Assembly: GCA_945861415.1 (NCBI GenBank)
Contig: CAMAUV010000036.1
Coordinates: 1-45,863 of the forward strand
Length of the DNA stretch: 45,863 nucleotides
Origin: Akkermansia muciniphila
Lineage (GTDB): Bacteria; Verrucomicrobiota; Verrucomicrobiia; Verrucomicrobiales; V1-33
Reading direction: 5' to 3'
Positions 35,349 to 44,645 of the stretch are shown here, in pieces. A program made the translations under genes and the position numbers. Each line of letters opens with the position of its first letter. The first letter of the stretch is position 1. Below the pieces are notes generated by a model. The model was not told the origin of the DNA. It worked only from the letters and a program-made list of their open reading frames with translations, and did no database searches.

Positions 35349-36974
35349 TCAGGGCTTCGCTGGTTTCTCTTTCTCGGCGCCTTCGGCTGCGGGCTTATCA
35401 GCATCCGCTTTGGGGGCGTCCTCTTCTTTCTTGGCGTCCTCTTTTTTCGGGGCGCCGTCCTTCTTTGTGGAATCCTTTTTGTCCGCGTCCTTCTTCACCT
35501 CAATCTTCGGCGGCATCTTGCCGTCTTTGTCCGGAATGGTGACTTCGATGGGCGGAGTGACGGCCTCAATTTTGCCGCTAGGAGTGGGAGGAGTTAGTTC
35601 TACAGGATTCACGCTGACGGGTGGCGTGGTAGCACCGTTACTTGGGGTAGTTGCCGCCCCAGTGCCTTCAGCAGGGGTGGCGGCCTTGTCCTTCATCAGG
35701 TCGGTCCGTTTTTTTACGATCGGGTCGATCACGAACTTCTGAACGAGGAAGATCCGCTCTTTTAATCCCTGCTCCTGCGCCAACTTTTCCTGCTTGGTCT
35801 TGAGCGTATTCTTGAAGGTATCTTCGGCTGCTTTTTTACCATCGTCCCATGCCTTTTTGTCCGTGTCATACTTCGCCTTGTCGGCGTCGTATTTCTTTTT
35901 GTCCTCCTCGTATTTCTTCTTGGACTCTTCGGTGGCATCCGCTGGCAGTGCGGGAAGTTCCACGGGAAGTGTCGGCATAGGAGGCGCGTATGCAGGCGGT
36001 GTTTCGTCCAATTTACCGTCCACCGAAAAAGTCATGTAATACCTCTCAGTGGTATCAGTAGCGTCAGCGTTCGTGGCCTTGGCGCCCACCTTCACTGTGT
36101 AGATCAAGCCATCGAAGGATTCGATGATGGTCGTATGAGTGGGCTTGTCCAGACCGGCCTTATCCTTCTCGGTAGCAGGAAGAATGTCATCAAAGCTGGG
36201 GAAGGAAAAAGCGGAACCCGATGCAGAAGCCTTGCTCGCATCGAATTCCTCGCCCTCCTTCGGTGCGTCTAGCTTCAATTCACCGCCATCAGTTTCGCGG
36301 GCGAGTTTCCATGTCTCCTCCGGACTGGTACCGGTCACAGTGATGGACTTCAGGCGCTCAACCTTAAAGAACTTATCTTTGTCGATCCAGCCTTTGGGAT
36401 CAGCCTCCAGTTTGGCGAAGCCGTCCTTGGCTTGGTAGACAAAGCCTTCCTCGCCCTTCACTTTCATATACTGGTATTTGGGAGATTTGGGCGTCATACT
36501 GAAAGACCCCTCGTCTTTGTCTTCCAAGCGTTTTCCGACCAGAACAGTGGCCATATCTTTTCCGCCGCCGTCCTTGAAGTTGATCAGCGTTCCCGTGTCA
36601 TCCGCAGGAGCCCCCGAGCCGGGCTCTTTCAGCTTCAGGCGGCCCATCTGGCTTTCGCCTACTTTCTGAACTTCGGCGATGCGGAGCGCAAAGGCATTGT
36701 CGCGCAATTCATTGACGGCGGTGACGCTGGCGGGAAATCCATCGCGCGACGGCACGATCCACTTCCCGTCCTTGAGAGCGATCTCCACGGTGTTCTTGCC
36801 GTCATTGACAGACATAGTGCTCACATCGGCAGGCGCAAAGCCCTTGAGCACATCCTGTCCGACTTTCGCCGGGGATTTGCTCACGACGTTACTACGTTTG
36901 GCGTTAAGATAATAAGCGACGACCAAGCCAGCGGCGAGGACTCCGATGAGGATGATGAGTTGTTTGCTCTTCAT
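35349..36974 (-). CDS. DUF4340 domain membrane-anchored protein with charged tail
   Basis: A 541-residue protein with an N-terminal membrane anchor (about 5-22, QLIILIGVLAAGLVVAYY), then a DUF4340 region (VNDGKNTVEIALKDGKWIVP; ELRDNAFALRIAEVQKVG), the partner usually found beside GldG-type ABC proteins. A run of heptad-like repeats, KKYEEDKKKYDADKAKYDTD at about 352-380, predicts a coiled coil. The last 100 residues are Pro/Thr-rich and then an alternating Lys/Asp/Glu/Ala tail (KKEDAKKEEDAPKADADK). Such charged tails are unusual for the family. It is the last gene of the operon, nine bases after GldG. The role is unknown; it probably works at the periplasmic face. Confidence 0.85.
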   Translation of the reverse strand: MKSKQLIILIGVLAAGLVVAYYLNAKRSNVVSKSPAKVGQDVLKGFAPADVSTMSVNDGKNTVEIALKDGKWIVPSRDGFPASVTAVNELRDNAFALRIAEVQKVGESQMGRLKLKEPGSGAPADDTGTLINFKDGGGKDMATVLVGKRLEDKDEGSFSMTPKSPKYQYMKVKGEEGFVYQAKDGFAKLEADPKGWIDKDKFFKVERLKSITVTGTSPEETWKLARETDGGELKLDAPKEGEEFDASKASASGSAFSFPSFDDILPATEKDKAGLDKPTHTTIIESFDGLIYTVKVGAKATNADATDTTERYYMTFSVDGKLDETPPAYAPPMPTLPVELPALPADATEESKKKYEEDKKKYDADKAKYDTDKKAWDDGKKAAEDTFKNTLKTKQEKLAQEQGLKERIFLVQKFVIDPIVKKRTDLMKDKAATPAEGTGAATTPSNGATTPPVSVNPVELTPPTPSGKIEAVTPPIEVTIPDKDGKMPPKIEVKKDADKKDSTKKDGAPKKEDAKKEEDAPKADADKPAAEGAEKEKPAKP

Positions 36975-36983
36975 AGGTAGTTA

Positions 36984-39308
36984 TTAATGGGCTGCTGTAT
37001 TGAAGCGGCGGGTGATGAAGACGACGATACCGGCCAAGGCAACGACGATAGGCGGAATGAGCACATTCTTCCACTTTATGGAGTTTACTTGCTCATCAAT
37101 CTCCTTCTTGGCCTTTTTCACAAGCTGATATTTCTTCTGACCGATCTCAATCTGGCTTTTCTGGTCTTGCATAAGGCCAGTGTAGAGCGCCTGATTACGC
37201 TCCTTGTTGGTTTTCGCAGTGCTAATCTTTTCCTGGAGTTTGGTGCGCTCGTCTTCGAGCTTTTGCAGCTCGGAGCGGATCTTTGTCTCGGCTTGTTCCT
37301 TGATCTTGTTGAGGGTGGAGAAGGGCCGAATGGCGGCTCCGCGGGAGCGGACCTTCATGAGGTCAGCATCGCCAGCAGCTTCGTCCACCATGTTGAGGGC
37401 CATGGCGACGTTGCCGGTTTCCCCCATATTGCGGGTCAACAAGTCGCAAAGCATGTCACTGTCTGCCACTAGGTAAACCGTGCCGGGTTTTTTGCTTTCC
37501 TTGAGTTGCTCCGTCGTGGTCGGAGCAGTGCCGGCAGAGGCAGTTCCAGGTGCTGCCGAAGGCGGATTTACGCCGGCGGGAGGAGGCAGGAGGTTCGCAG
37601 TGGGGTCTTGAATAGGTGGCGGCGTCAGCGGCAGCGGCGGAGTCGCATCCCCCGGGGCCGGGGTTCCGGGCGCCGGGGTGGGTGTGCCCACGGCGGGAGC
37701 CGCTGGAGTGCTAGGAGCAGGAACCGGGTCGATAGAAATCGGCGGAGTGGTTGCCGAAACCGGGGCGGGCGTTCCGGCTGCCGGGGCTGGGTTTGCCGCA
37801 GCGGCGGGAGCTGCCGGCGGTGTGGCAGCAGGCGGAGTCGCGGCAGGTGCCGGTGCACCTTCAGCACCCTGAGCACCTTGCGGTCCTCCGCCGGGGAACC
37901 CACCCGGGAAGCCGCCACCCGGAGGACCGCCTTCCGGTTTTTCCGGAGCGGGAGCGGGCTTACCCTCGGGGAAGGATGTCTTGAAATTGCCATCCAGCCT
38001 CATGGCGAGTAGACGCGGATTTTTTTCTGGTGAAAACTTCCGCTCCAGTTCCTCAAATTTTTGCTGACCTTCCGGCGTCTGCGGATTGATCGTGGCGTAT
38101 TCGGTGCCGACCAACGAGTGGCCCGCAGTTGTGCTGACGTAGCGGGTCTCGTTAAGACCGGTCGCGGGCGAGCCAGCGAAACCGCCACTGAAGATAAACC
38201 AGAGATTCGTGATGTCTTTGACCACGTTTTCGGTCTTGGTGATCTGCTCTTTGCCGAGGGTAAGCAGAATGGGCGTATTGAAGTCGCGGCCCATCGGGGT
38301 GCTCGCTCCTTTATCCGCCACAATCTTCGTGCTGTCGAAGCTGTAGCCCCATGTGGTGAGCAACTTGCCAAGGCTGGAACCGGTATCTACTGCACCGGGA
38401 CTCATGCCGGGAGGCATGCCCGGCTGCTGACCGCCGGACTGGGACGCCATATAGCTGTAGCCGTCCACAAAGGCCACGATCCGACCGCCGTCGAGCAAAT
38501 ATTGATCCACGGCGTAGAGCGACTCCTCGCTGATGCCGGCAGGGTGAACGAGCACGAGAACGTCCACACCTTCCTTCGCGTCCTGCGAGGTGGTCTGAAT
38601 GGCCTTCACGCCCATGTCGATGGTCTTCACCTCGTATTGGCTCTTAAGGTCGGAGTAGAAAGCCCATGGCGGGCTCTGATTGCCGCCGAAGGGCATCTGG
38701 TTACCCGCGAGTTTGAGCGGAGTCATAAGACCAATGCGCTTGCGGTCGCGGCGGGTGACTTCGCTGACGGAACGGCTGAGGTAATACTCAATACGGTCGT
38801 CTTCACTGCCGGCGATGGAGAGAAGTTCCGGCACCCAGTTGATGATGGCGGTCTTGTCCAAGCAGGTGATGGTCATACCGAAGAACATTCCGCGGTTGCC
38901 CTGGATGCCGCTGGTCACGGCCTGTTCCTCTTCGTCAGAGGTCGGAGTGACGACTTTCTTCTCCACCTTGATGAGGTCGGGCTTCAACTCTTTGTAGCGG
39001 GCCAGCCAGTTCATCGTCTCTTCCACCGCAGGGACAAACTGAGGCGGAAGGATTTCGTTTTCGCTCACAAAGAGGCGGAGAGTGACTTCGGTATCCACAC
39101 GCTCGACGATGCTGCGGGTGCCTTCGGTGAGACTGTGGGTTTTGAATTCCGTGAAGTCGAGGCGTCCGTTCGTGGCGGAGACGCCCCAGTTCACGGCGGC
39201 AACGATACCGGCGACGACGAGTGCGCCGACAGAGGTGAGCAGCAAGCCAGGGCCTTTACGGACGCCCGGGGCCGGTGCGGAGGGTTTGTTATCAGAAGGA
39301 TTGCTCAT
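36984..39308 (-). CDS. GldG-like ABC transporter auxiliary protein with Pro/Ala-rich insert
   Basis: A 774-residue protein with membrane helices near 24-45 and 748-768. Between them lie a GldG/DUF4350-type periplasmic region (RLDFTEFKTHSLTEGTRSIV; DVLVLVHPAGISEESLYAVD; LDGGRIVAFVDGYSY) and, near residues 445-610, a long Gly/Pro/Ala-rich insert (GGPPGGGFPGGFPGGG, then runs of APA and TPP). The family domain resumes at TVYLVADSDMLCDLLTRNMG. A coiled segment (QAETKIRSELQKLEDERTKL) precedes the last helix. GldG works with GldA and GldF in Bacteroidota gliding; in other phyla its role is open. The family normally lacks such a long Pro-rich insert. Confidence 0.87.
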   Translation of the reverse strand: MSNPSDNKPSAPAPGVRKGPGLLLTSVGALVVAGIVAAVNWGVSATNGRLDFTEFKTHSLTEGTRSIVERVDTEVTLRLFVSENEILPPQFVPAVEETMNWLARYKELKPDLIKVEKKVVTPTSDEEEQAVTSGIQGNRGMFFGMTITCLDKTAIINWVPELLSIAGSEDDRIEYYLSRSVSEVTRRDRKRIGLMTPLKLAGNQMPFGGNQSPPWAFYSDLKSQYEVKTIDMGVKAIQTTSQDAKEGVDVLVLVHPAGISEESLYAVDQYLLDGGRIVAFVDGYSYMASQSGGQQPGMPPGMSPGAVDTGSSLGKLLTTWGYSFDSTKIVADKGASTPMGRDFNTPILLTLGKEQITKTENVVKDITNLWFIFSGGFAGSPATGLNETRYVSTTAGHSLVGTEYATINPQTPEGQQKFEELERKFSPEKNPRLLAMRLDGNFKTSFPEGKPAPAPEKPEGGPPGGGFPGGFPGGGPQGAQGAEGAPAPAATPPAATPPAAPAAAANPAPAAGTPAPVSATTPPISIDPVPAPSTPAAPAVGTPTPAPGTPAPGDATPPLPLTPPPIQDPTANLLPPPAGVNPPSAAPGTASAGTAPTTTEQLKESKKPGTVYLVADSDMLCDLLTRNMGETGNVAMALNMVDEAAGDADLMKVRSRGAAIRPFSTLNKIKEQAETKIRSELQKLEDERTKLQEKISTAKTNKERNQALYTGLMQDQKSQIEIGQKKYQLVKKAKKEIDEQVNSIKWKNVLIPPIVVALAGIVVFITRRFNTAAH

Positions 39309-39347
39309 AGCGTTTCAGTTTGAATGCCGGAGATGGAAAGTTAGGGA

Positions 39348-40079
39348 TTAAGAGCGTTTGGAGCGGATGATGACGCTTGTCAGGTAGAGACAGAAGCCGA
39401 TGATGCTGAGGAGATAGACCAGCGACTCAACGCGCATGAGGCCGCGGCTCATTTCGTTCTGGTGGAAGGAAAGGCTGAGGCCGTTTGCGAGATTGGAGAG
39501 CCACTCGCCGCCGAGTCCGCGCAGGAAGTCATTCACCTGAGGGATGCCGAACACGACCAGCAGGAAGCAAATGAACGCGGAGATGAGCACGCAGACAATC
39601 TGGTTCCGAGTGACCGCGGAGACGGCACAGGTAATGGCCACGGAGGCGGCTCCCACCAGCAGGCTGCCGATGTAACCGGACCAGACGACACCGGTGTCTG
39701 GCTCGCCGAGGTAACTGATGGTGAAGACCATGCCGATGGTGCAGAGCAGCATCGAGGCGATGACCGTGGTGGCGGCGAGAAATTTGCCCCAGATGGCCTG
39801 CCACGGCGAGATGGGCATAGTGAGCAGCAGTTCGGTGGTGCCCATGCGGTGCTCTTCAGACCATAGCCTCATGCCGATGGCGGGGCCAAAGATCATGTAG
39901 ACCCAGGGGTGGAAGAAGAAGAACCAGTAGAGCGAAGCGTTGTTGCGCTCAATGAAGCTGGCGAGGCCGAAGGGGATGCCGATGGTGAAAATGGCGAAGA
40001 GTGCGATGAGCACATAAGCCATAGGGCTCAGGAAGTAGCTCTTCAGTTCTCGCTTAAAGATGATCCAAACGTTACGCAT
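39348..40079 (-). CDS. ABC-2 type permease (GldF-like)
   Basis: A 243-residue integral membrane protein of the ABC-2 permease type, with about six hydrophobic helices. It opens RNVWIIFKRELKSYFLSPMA, contains FFHPWVYMIFGPAIGMRLWSEE and MGTTELLLTMPISPWQAIWGKF, and ends VIIRSKRS; these are typical of GldF-like subunits. It is expected to form the membrane channel with the ATPase encoded 36 bases upstream. GldG starts 39 bases downstream. The substrate is unknown. Confidence 0.92.
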   Translation of the reverse strand: MRNVWIIFKRELKSYFLSPMAYVLIALFAIFTIGIPFGLASFIERNNASLYWFFFFHPWVYMIFGPAIGMRLWSEEHRMGTTELLLTMPISPWQAIWGKFLAATTVIASMLLCTIGMVFTISYLGEPDTGVVWSGYIGSLLVGAASVAITCAVSAVTRNQIVCVLISAFICFLLVVFGIPQVNDFLRGLGGEWLSNLANGLSLSFHQNEMSRGLMRVESLVYLLSIIGFCLYLTSVIIRSKRS

Positions 40080-40115
40080 AGTCAGTAGGAGAAAAAGTTG
40101 TTGATTTACAGAGGG

Positions 40116-41060
40116 TTAGGCTTTGCCTTGGGAAGTGAGTTCGCGGAACATGTCGTCCAGACGACCGAGGTCTTCGTGGAGTTCGATGATCTGGAGGCCC
40201 TTGCTCTGGCAGAGGGTGGAAATTTCCCCGGCCAGCACACCGCGGGCGGCCTTGCGGGGCTTAACGACGCCGGTGAACCCGGAAGCGGTGGACTCGCCGT
40301 CCACACCGGAGGCGTGCGACAGGCGGCTCAGTTCGGCTTTGATGGCGTCGCCACTGGTGCCGTGGATCTGCACCTGCACCTGACCGGCGCGGGTCGCGCG
40401 GCGGCGGAGTTCATCCGGCGTGCCGTCCGCCACGATGCGGCCCTGGTCGATGATGATGGCGCGGGAGCAGCAGGCTTCCACTTCTTCGAGGATGTGAGTG
40501 GAGAAAATGATGGCCTTCGTTTTGCCCATCTCTTTAATAAGGTTCCGCACCACGTCCTTCTGGTTCGGGTCGAGACCGTCGGTCGGTTCGTCCAGTACGA
40601 GCACTTCCGGGTCGTGAATGATGGCCTGGGCCAGACAGGTCCGGTGGCGGTAGCCCTTTGAAAGCGTGTCGATGGCCTGGTGACGCACCTTTTGCAGGAA
40701 GCAGGTCTCAATCGCCTTATCCACTGCTTCCTTTTTCACCCCTCCGGCCATGCCCCGAAGTTCTGCTGCGAAGTTCAGGAAGCTGCTCACTGTCATATCG
40801 AGATAAAGCGGGGCGCTTTCCGGAAGGTAGCCGATTTTAGCCTTCGCGGAATTCGGATCATCCTGAATGTCCGCACCGCCCACGGATACCGAGCCCGAGC
40901 TGGGTGGCAGGTAGCCTGTGATCATGCGCATAGTGGTCGATTTTCCGGCACCGTTGGGCCCTAGGAATCCGAGGACTTCGCCCTTCTTCACAGAGAGAGA
41001 AAGATCGTCCACGGCCACTTTCGGCCCGAAGTGTTTGGACAGGTTGTTGACTTCGATCAT
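40116..41060 (-). CDS. ABC transporter ATP-binding protein (GldA-like)
   Basis: A 314-residue ATPase. Walker A is GPNGAGKST at 34-42. The signature is LSKGYRHRTCLAQAIIHDPE, then Walker B VLVLDEPTDGLDP and the switch region IIFSTHILEEVEACCSRAI. The C-terminal 80 residues form the accessory domain typical of GldA/ABC-2 ATPases. It is the first gene of the operon ATPase-permease-GldG-DUF4340, with gaps of 36, 39 and 9 bases. It is divergent from ilvN across 340 bases. The transported substrate is not indicated. Confidence 0.94.
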   Translation of the reverse strand: MIEVNNLSKHFGPKVAVDDLSLSVKKGEVLGFLGPNGAGKSTTMRMITGYLPPSSGSVSVGGADIQDDPNSAKAKIGYLPESAPLYLDMTVSSFLNFAAELRGMAGGVKKEAVDKAIETCFLQKVRHQAIDTLSKGYRHRTCLAQAIIHDPEVLVLDEPTDGLDPNQKDVVRNLIKEMGKTKAIIFSTHILEEVEACCSRAIIIDQGRIVADGTPDELRRRATRAGQVQVQIHGTSGDAIKAELSRLSHASGVDGESTASGFTGVVKPRKAARGVLAGEISTLCQSKGLQIIELHEDLGRLDDMFRELTSQGKA

Positions 41061-41399
41061 ACTTAAGGATGTAGGTTAAGAGAATTGGTTAGGGTCACAG
41101 AGATCCGGCGTCGCTTAGAAGCTAACTTATTCTGGCTTTCCGGATGCGCCGACGCGAAGAGCGCCACCCGATGACCGGTTTGTCTAAGAGCACAAGAAAA
41201 TTTATCCGTTCTGGGCAAAATATATTCAAGTTTCTTCTGAAATCCTCCATTTGGGCCCGCCCCTTCCCATCCCGACAGGCTGTAAACCCTCACATTCAAC
41301 TCTCTTTAAATTCCCTTTGACCAGTCCGCGGACTGAGCAGAGTCTCGCCGCCCTTGCCGCTAGGGGACCTCCCGGCTTTTACCAAGGCATCCGTCGCAC
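41061..41399. other. Divergent promoter region between ABC operon and ilvN
   Basis: This 339-base gap should contain the promoters of the ABC operon and of ilvN. The perfect palindrome CAGTCCGCGGACTG (41322-41335) lies just after a -35-like TTGACC (41317-41322), a plausible operator position for ilvNC, but I see no good -10. No leader peptide rich in Ile, Val or Leu codons and no clear attenuator hairpin were found. Confidence 0.4.
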
Positions 41400-41930
41400 A
41401 TGAGTCTGCATACTATTTCCGTCCTCGTCGAAAACAAATTTGGCGTGCTAGCCCGCGTGGCCGGCATGTTCAGTGGCCGCGGCTACAATATTCACACCCT
41501 AAATGTTGGCCCCAGCAACGATCCCAAAATTAGCCGCATGACCATCGTCGTGCGAGAGAAGGAAATGGTGCTCAATCAGATTATCAAGCAACTCGACAAG
41601 CTTGTGGACGTCATTCAGGTCATCGATTTCCGCGAAGGCGCCTACGTGAACCGCGAACTCGTCCTCTTGCAGGTCAAAGTGGAGCGCCAGAACCGCGCCG
41701 AGGTCATTGAACTGTGCCAGATCTTTCGCGCCAAGATCATCGACGTCTCTCGCCGCGCCGTAACCATCGAGATTACTGGGGACAGCGGAAAAATCGACAA
41801 ATTCGTCGCCCTTATGAATACCTTCGGCGTGCTCGAACTGGCGCGCACCGGCCGCATTGCCCTGCCCCGCGTCTCCATTGACCCCGCCGACGAAAAGCAC
41901 TGGCAGGGCCCCAAGTCCACCGACTACTAA
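41400..41930 (+). CDS. ilvN: Acetolactate synthase small (regulatory) subunit
   Basis: A 176-residue IlvN/IlvH-type subunit. The N-terminal ACT domain ([20 protein letters not shown], then [15 protein letters not shown]) binds valine for feedback control; the C-terminal domain ([40 protein letters not shown]) completes the usual architecture and length. It activates the catalytic subunit, which is not in this window. It lies 43 bases upstream of ilvC in one operon. Nothing is missing. Confidence 0.96.
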   Translation: MSLHTISVLVENKFGVLARVAGMFSGRGYNIHTLNVGPSNDPKISRMTIVVREKEMVLNQIIKQLDKLVDVIQVIDFREGAYVNRELVLLQVKVERQNRAEVIELCQIFRAKIIDVSRRAVTIEITGDSGKIDKFVALMNTFGVLELARTGRIALPRVSIDPADEKHWQGPKSTDY

Positions 41931-41939
41931 AATTCCCGC

Positions 41940-41963
41940 ACTAAGCACCAACGTACTAAGCAC
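41940..41963 (+). repeat. Short direct repeat in the ilvN-ilvC gap
   Basis: ACTAAGCAC occurs at 41940-41948 and 41955-41963, within the 43 bases between ilvN and ilvC, followed by CTAACACCAAC just before the ilvC ATG. It occupies the place where a ribosome binding site would be expected, and none is visible. Confidence 0.6.
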
Positions 41964-41973
41964 TAACACCAAC

Positions 41974-43002
41974 ATGCCAGCCAAAATCTATACTGACAAA
42001 GACGCCGACCTAGGAGCCCTTAAAGGAAAGACCTGCGCGGTCATCGGATTCGGAAGCCAAGGCCACGCCCACGCGCTCAACCTCAAAGAAAGCGGCGTCA
42101 AAGTCATCGTCGGCCTTTATAAGGGCAGTAAGTCCATCCCCGTAGCCAAGGAGCAGGGCTTTTTAGTGTTCGACACCGCCGAAGCCGTGAAGAAGGCCGA
42201 TGTCATCTTCGTCGCCGTGCCCGACACCAAGATTCCCGCCTGCTACGAAGCCGACATCAAGCCCCACCTCGTTAAGGGCAAGACCCTCCTCTTCAGCCAT
42301 GGCTTTGCTATCCATTACAAGACCATCGTGCCCCCGGCAGACATCGACGTCATCCTCGTCGCCCCCAAAGGCCCCGGCCACATTGTTCGCCGCCAGTTCA
42401 CCGAAGGCAAAGGCGTGCCCGCCCTTATCGCCATTTATCAGAACCCCAGCAAGAAGGCCAAAAAGACCGCCCTCGCATGGGCCAAAGGCGTCGGCGGCAC
42501 CCGCGCCGGCGTTTTGGAGACCAGTTTCAAGGAAGAAACCGAAACCGACCTCTTCGGCGAGCAGACCGTGCTCTGCGGCGGCACCTGCGCCCTCGTTCAG
42601 GCCGGATTCGAAGTTCTCGTCGAAGCTGGCTACTCACCCGAGATGGCCTACTTCGAGTGCCTCCATGAATTGAAGCTCATCGTGGACCTCATGAACGAGG
42701 CTGGCATCGCCGGTATGCGCTTCTCCATCTCCGAGACCGCCAAGTGGGGCGACGTGCTCGTCGGCCCGAAAATCATCGACGCCGGCGTCAAAAAGCGCAT
42801 GAGGGCCGCGCTCAAGGAAATCCAGAACGGCAAGTTCGCCAAGGAGTGGGTCGCCGAATACAAAGGCGGCTACAAGAAATACAGGAAACTCCTCGCCGAC
42901 GGAGAGAAGCACCCCATTGAAAAGACCGGTGCCAAGCTTCGCAGCATGATGCCTTGGATCAAGAAGCGCGACATCAAAGGCGCCCAGGCAAGCTACAAAT
43001 AA
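41974..43002 (+). CDS. ilvC: Ketol-acid reductoisomerase, class I
   Basis: A 342-residue IlvC, which isomerises and reduces acetolactate or acetohydroxybutyrate in Val, Leu and Ile synthesis. The Rossmann motif [13 protein letters not shown] is near residue 22. The cofactor loop reads VGLYKGSKS, whose serines are typical of NADPH use. The catalytic helical domain includes [20 protein letters not shown] and [17 protein letters not shown], with the metal-binding Asp and Glu in place. The start at 41974 ([19 protein letters not shown]) gives the standard N-terminus and length; an open frame runs upstream into ilvN. A strong terminator follows. Confidence 0.98.
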   Translation: MPAKIYTDKDADLGALKGKTCAVIGFGSQGHAHALNLKESGVKVIVGLYKGSKSIPVAKEQGFLVFDTAEAVKKADVIFVAVPDTKIPACYEADIKPHLVKGKTLLFSHGFAIHYKTIVPPADIDVILVAPKGPGHIVRRQFTEGKGVPALIAIYQNPSKKAKKTALAWAKGVGGTRAGVLETSFKEETETDLFGEQTVLCGGTCALVQAGFEVLVEAGYSPEMAYFECLHELKLIVDLMNEAGIAGMRFSISETAKWGDVLVGPKIIDAGVKKRMRAALKEIQNGKFAKEWVAEYKGGYKKYRKLLADGEKHPIEKTGAKLRSMMPWIKKRDIKGAQASYK

Positions 43003-43052
43003 GCCCAGGAGCGCCGCCCGTCCCGGCGGCCCCGCCGAACAAGCCATCCTCC

Positions 43053-43085
43053 AAAGGCCGGACCTGCAAAGGTCCGGCCTTTTTC
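43053..43085 (+). terminator. Intrinsic terminator after ilvC
   Basis: A 12-base perfect stem AAAGGCCGGACC / GGTCCGGCCTTT (43053-43064 and 43071-43082) with loop TGCAAA, running into TTTTTC. The core CCGGACC-loop-GGTCCGG is the same as in the terminator at 8435-8458. Confidence 0.95.
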
Positions 43086-43582
43086 GTTATTGGCCAAAGG
43101 GACCGCGAAGTTGAACTTCGCCCCACCTGTCTGGCCTCTGCACAGGGCAACTTAAAGTTTTGCCTACCCCCTAACGATCGCGATCCGAAAGCCCAACGAA
43201 TCATCTACCGCAGTCCCGCCCGAGTCGCAGTTGGCCGCGCAGCGCTGAGCGACTCCGAAACGCCAGGCACCGCCGCGGCGCGCCTTGGCCGCCCGCCATT
43301 CCAAAACCTTTTCATCAGTCCCGGGTATCGTACACTGGGGCTACTTTCCGGAGCAATTCTCGTTCTGCTCATCTGGCTTTCCTCCGCCCGGGGCAAGTGC
43401 TGGGTGGAAGGATCGAGGGGGCGGGTGTATCTACGACGGAACGATTTTCGGCACGGGGCAGCACTAGGAGAGGGTGCGTAGACTGCCATAAGAAGGCGGA
43501 GGGAGGCAGTTGCACTCGACTCGTCGGGATGGGCTTGCTTTCCGGGACACCGGTGGTATGCGCGCGCTTTCGAATTTCCAGA
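43086..43582. other. Intergenic region with possible membrane-ORF remnant
   Basis: No intact gene is supported. One + frame from about 43160 to 43481 is protein-like, with a hydrophobic stretch (TLGLLSGAILVLLIWLSS) and RGKCWVEGSRGRVYLRRNDF, but lacks a plausible start and may be a remnant. GCGAAGTT and AACTTCGC form a small inverted repeat at 43105-43121. The promoter of the glycosyltransferase gene should lie at the right end. Confidence 0.3.
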
Positions 43583-44374
43583 ATGCAGTCTATCCCACGT
43601 GTCAACGTCCTCGGCTGCGGCATCAGCGCCATCAATTTACAGACAGCGGAATCCGCCGTGCTGGAGGCATTGCGCGAGAAACGGAAGGGGTATGTTACCG
43701 TGACCGGGGTCCATGGGGTCAGCGAGGCGCAGCAGGACGCTGAGTTTAAACGTATTCTAAACGAGTCTTTCCTGACCACGCCGGACGGCATGCCGATGGT
43801 GTGGTGCGGTTGGAAGGCGGGGCACAAGTCCATGGACCGGGTCTATGGGCCGGACCTGATGCTGAAGATTTTTGAACGCAGTGTGGAGCATGGCATCCGG
43901 CACTTTTTCTACGGCGGCAAAGAGGGGGTGGCAGACACGCTCAAGTCCAAGCTGGAGGAACGTTTTCTTGGAGTGCAAATTGTGGGGGCTTACTGCCCGC
44001 CGTTCCGGGAACTAAATGACGGGGAGCGCGCAGACCTTCAGCAGAGGGTTGCGAAACTGAAGCCGGACATCATTTGGGTCGGGCTGAGCACGCCAAAGCA
44101 GGAGCGCTTCATGGTGAAGTATCTGCCCATCCTCGACACGACGCTGATGTTCGGGGTGGGAGCGGCATTCGATTTCCACGCGGGGCTGGTGCCTCAGGCA
44201 CCGCGCTGGATGCAGCGGGCGGGCATAGAGTGGTTTTATCGTCTGACCAAAGAACCAAAGCGCCTCTGGAAGCGATACATGGTGAACAATCCCCTGTTCG
44301 TCATGCGCATCCTTGGGCAATGGACGGGCCTGAAGCGTTATCCGGAACCGGCCACGTTAGGAGCGGGGGAATGA
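43583..44374 (+). CDS. WecG/TagA/CpsF-family glycosyltransferase
   Basis: A 263-residue enzyme of the WecG/TagA/CpsF family, which adds N-acetylmannosamine-type sugars to lipid-linked precursors of surface polysaccharides. Family signatures: TTPDGMPMVWCGWKAG, RVYGPDLMLKIFE, FYGGKEGVADTLKSKL, IIWVGLSTPKQERFMVKYLP, GVGAAFDFHAG and IEWFYRLTKEPKRLWKRY. The ATG at 43583 (MQSIPRVNVLGCGISAINLQ) was chosen over an open frame starting at 43397 because it gives the usual length and N-terminal strand. The donor and acceptor cannot be told. The epimerase gene downstream fits the same surface-polysaccharide theme. Confidence 0.92.
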   Translation: MQSIPRVNVLGCGISAINLQTAESAVLEALREKRKGYVTVTGVHGVSEAQQDAEFKRILNESFLTTPDGMPMVWCGWKAGHKSMDRVYGPDLMLKIFERSVEHGIRHFFYGGKEGVADTLKSKLEERFLGVQIVGAYCPPFRELNDGERADLQQRVAKLKPDIIWVGLSTPKQERFMVKYLPILDTTLMFGVGAAFDFHAGLVPQAPRWMQRAGIEWFYRLTKEPKRLWKRYMVNNPLFVMRILGQWTGLKRYPEPATLGAGE

Positions 44375-44645
44375 GGAAATCCGAAGGCCAAAATCCGAAG
44401 GAGGGGCCGATCGTCTCCCGGGCGTGGCTTTTAGCGCAGGCTTCCCAACCTGCCGTGACGCAGCGCCTTCGGCATGCCGCCGCGCTGGTCCGGTACTGCT
44501 CGCAGGCCAGAGGCACTGCGGGACGACTTCGTTACGGCGGCTCACCGTCAACCTCCCTCCCTGAGCTTTTTCAACGTTCGACAATTAGCGGCTTGCCTTC
44601 ACACGGATTATAGAATTTCATATCAATTCTCAATTTAGCATCAAA
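44375..44645. repeat. Intergenic stretch resembling a dispersed repeat
   Basis: No gene is supported. It starts with a short direct repeat (AAATCCGAAGGCC, AAATCCGAAGGAG) and contains GCAGGCTTCCCAACCTGC, an imperfect hairpin. The minus strand reads VSRRNEVVPQCLWPASSTGP and a following Arg/Ala-rich stretch, the sort of false ORF produced by intergenic repeats in PVC genomes. Repeat status is inference from pattern; only one copy is in this window. Confidence 0.35.

Noticed and set aside
38061..39323. 420-codon + strand frame opposite GldG
   Set aside because: Antisense to a well supported membrane protein, His/Gly/Val-rich without recognisable motifs.
41061..41399. T-box or attenuator before ilvN
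   Set aside because: No T-box-like conserved sequence, terminator/antiterminator pair or regulatory-codon leader peptide could be seen.
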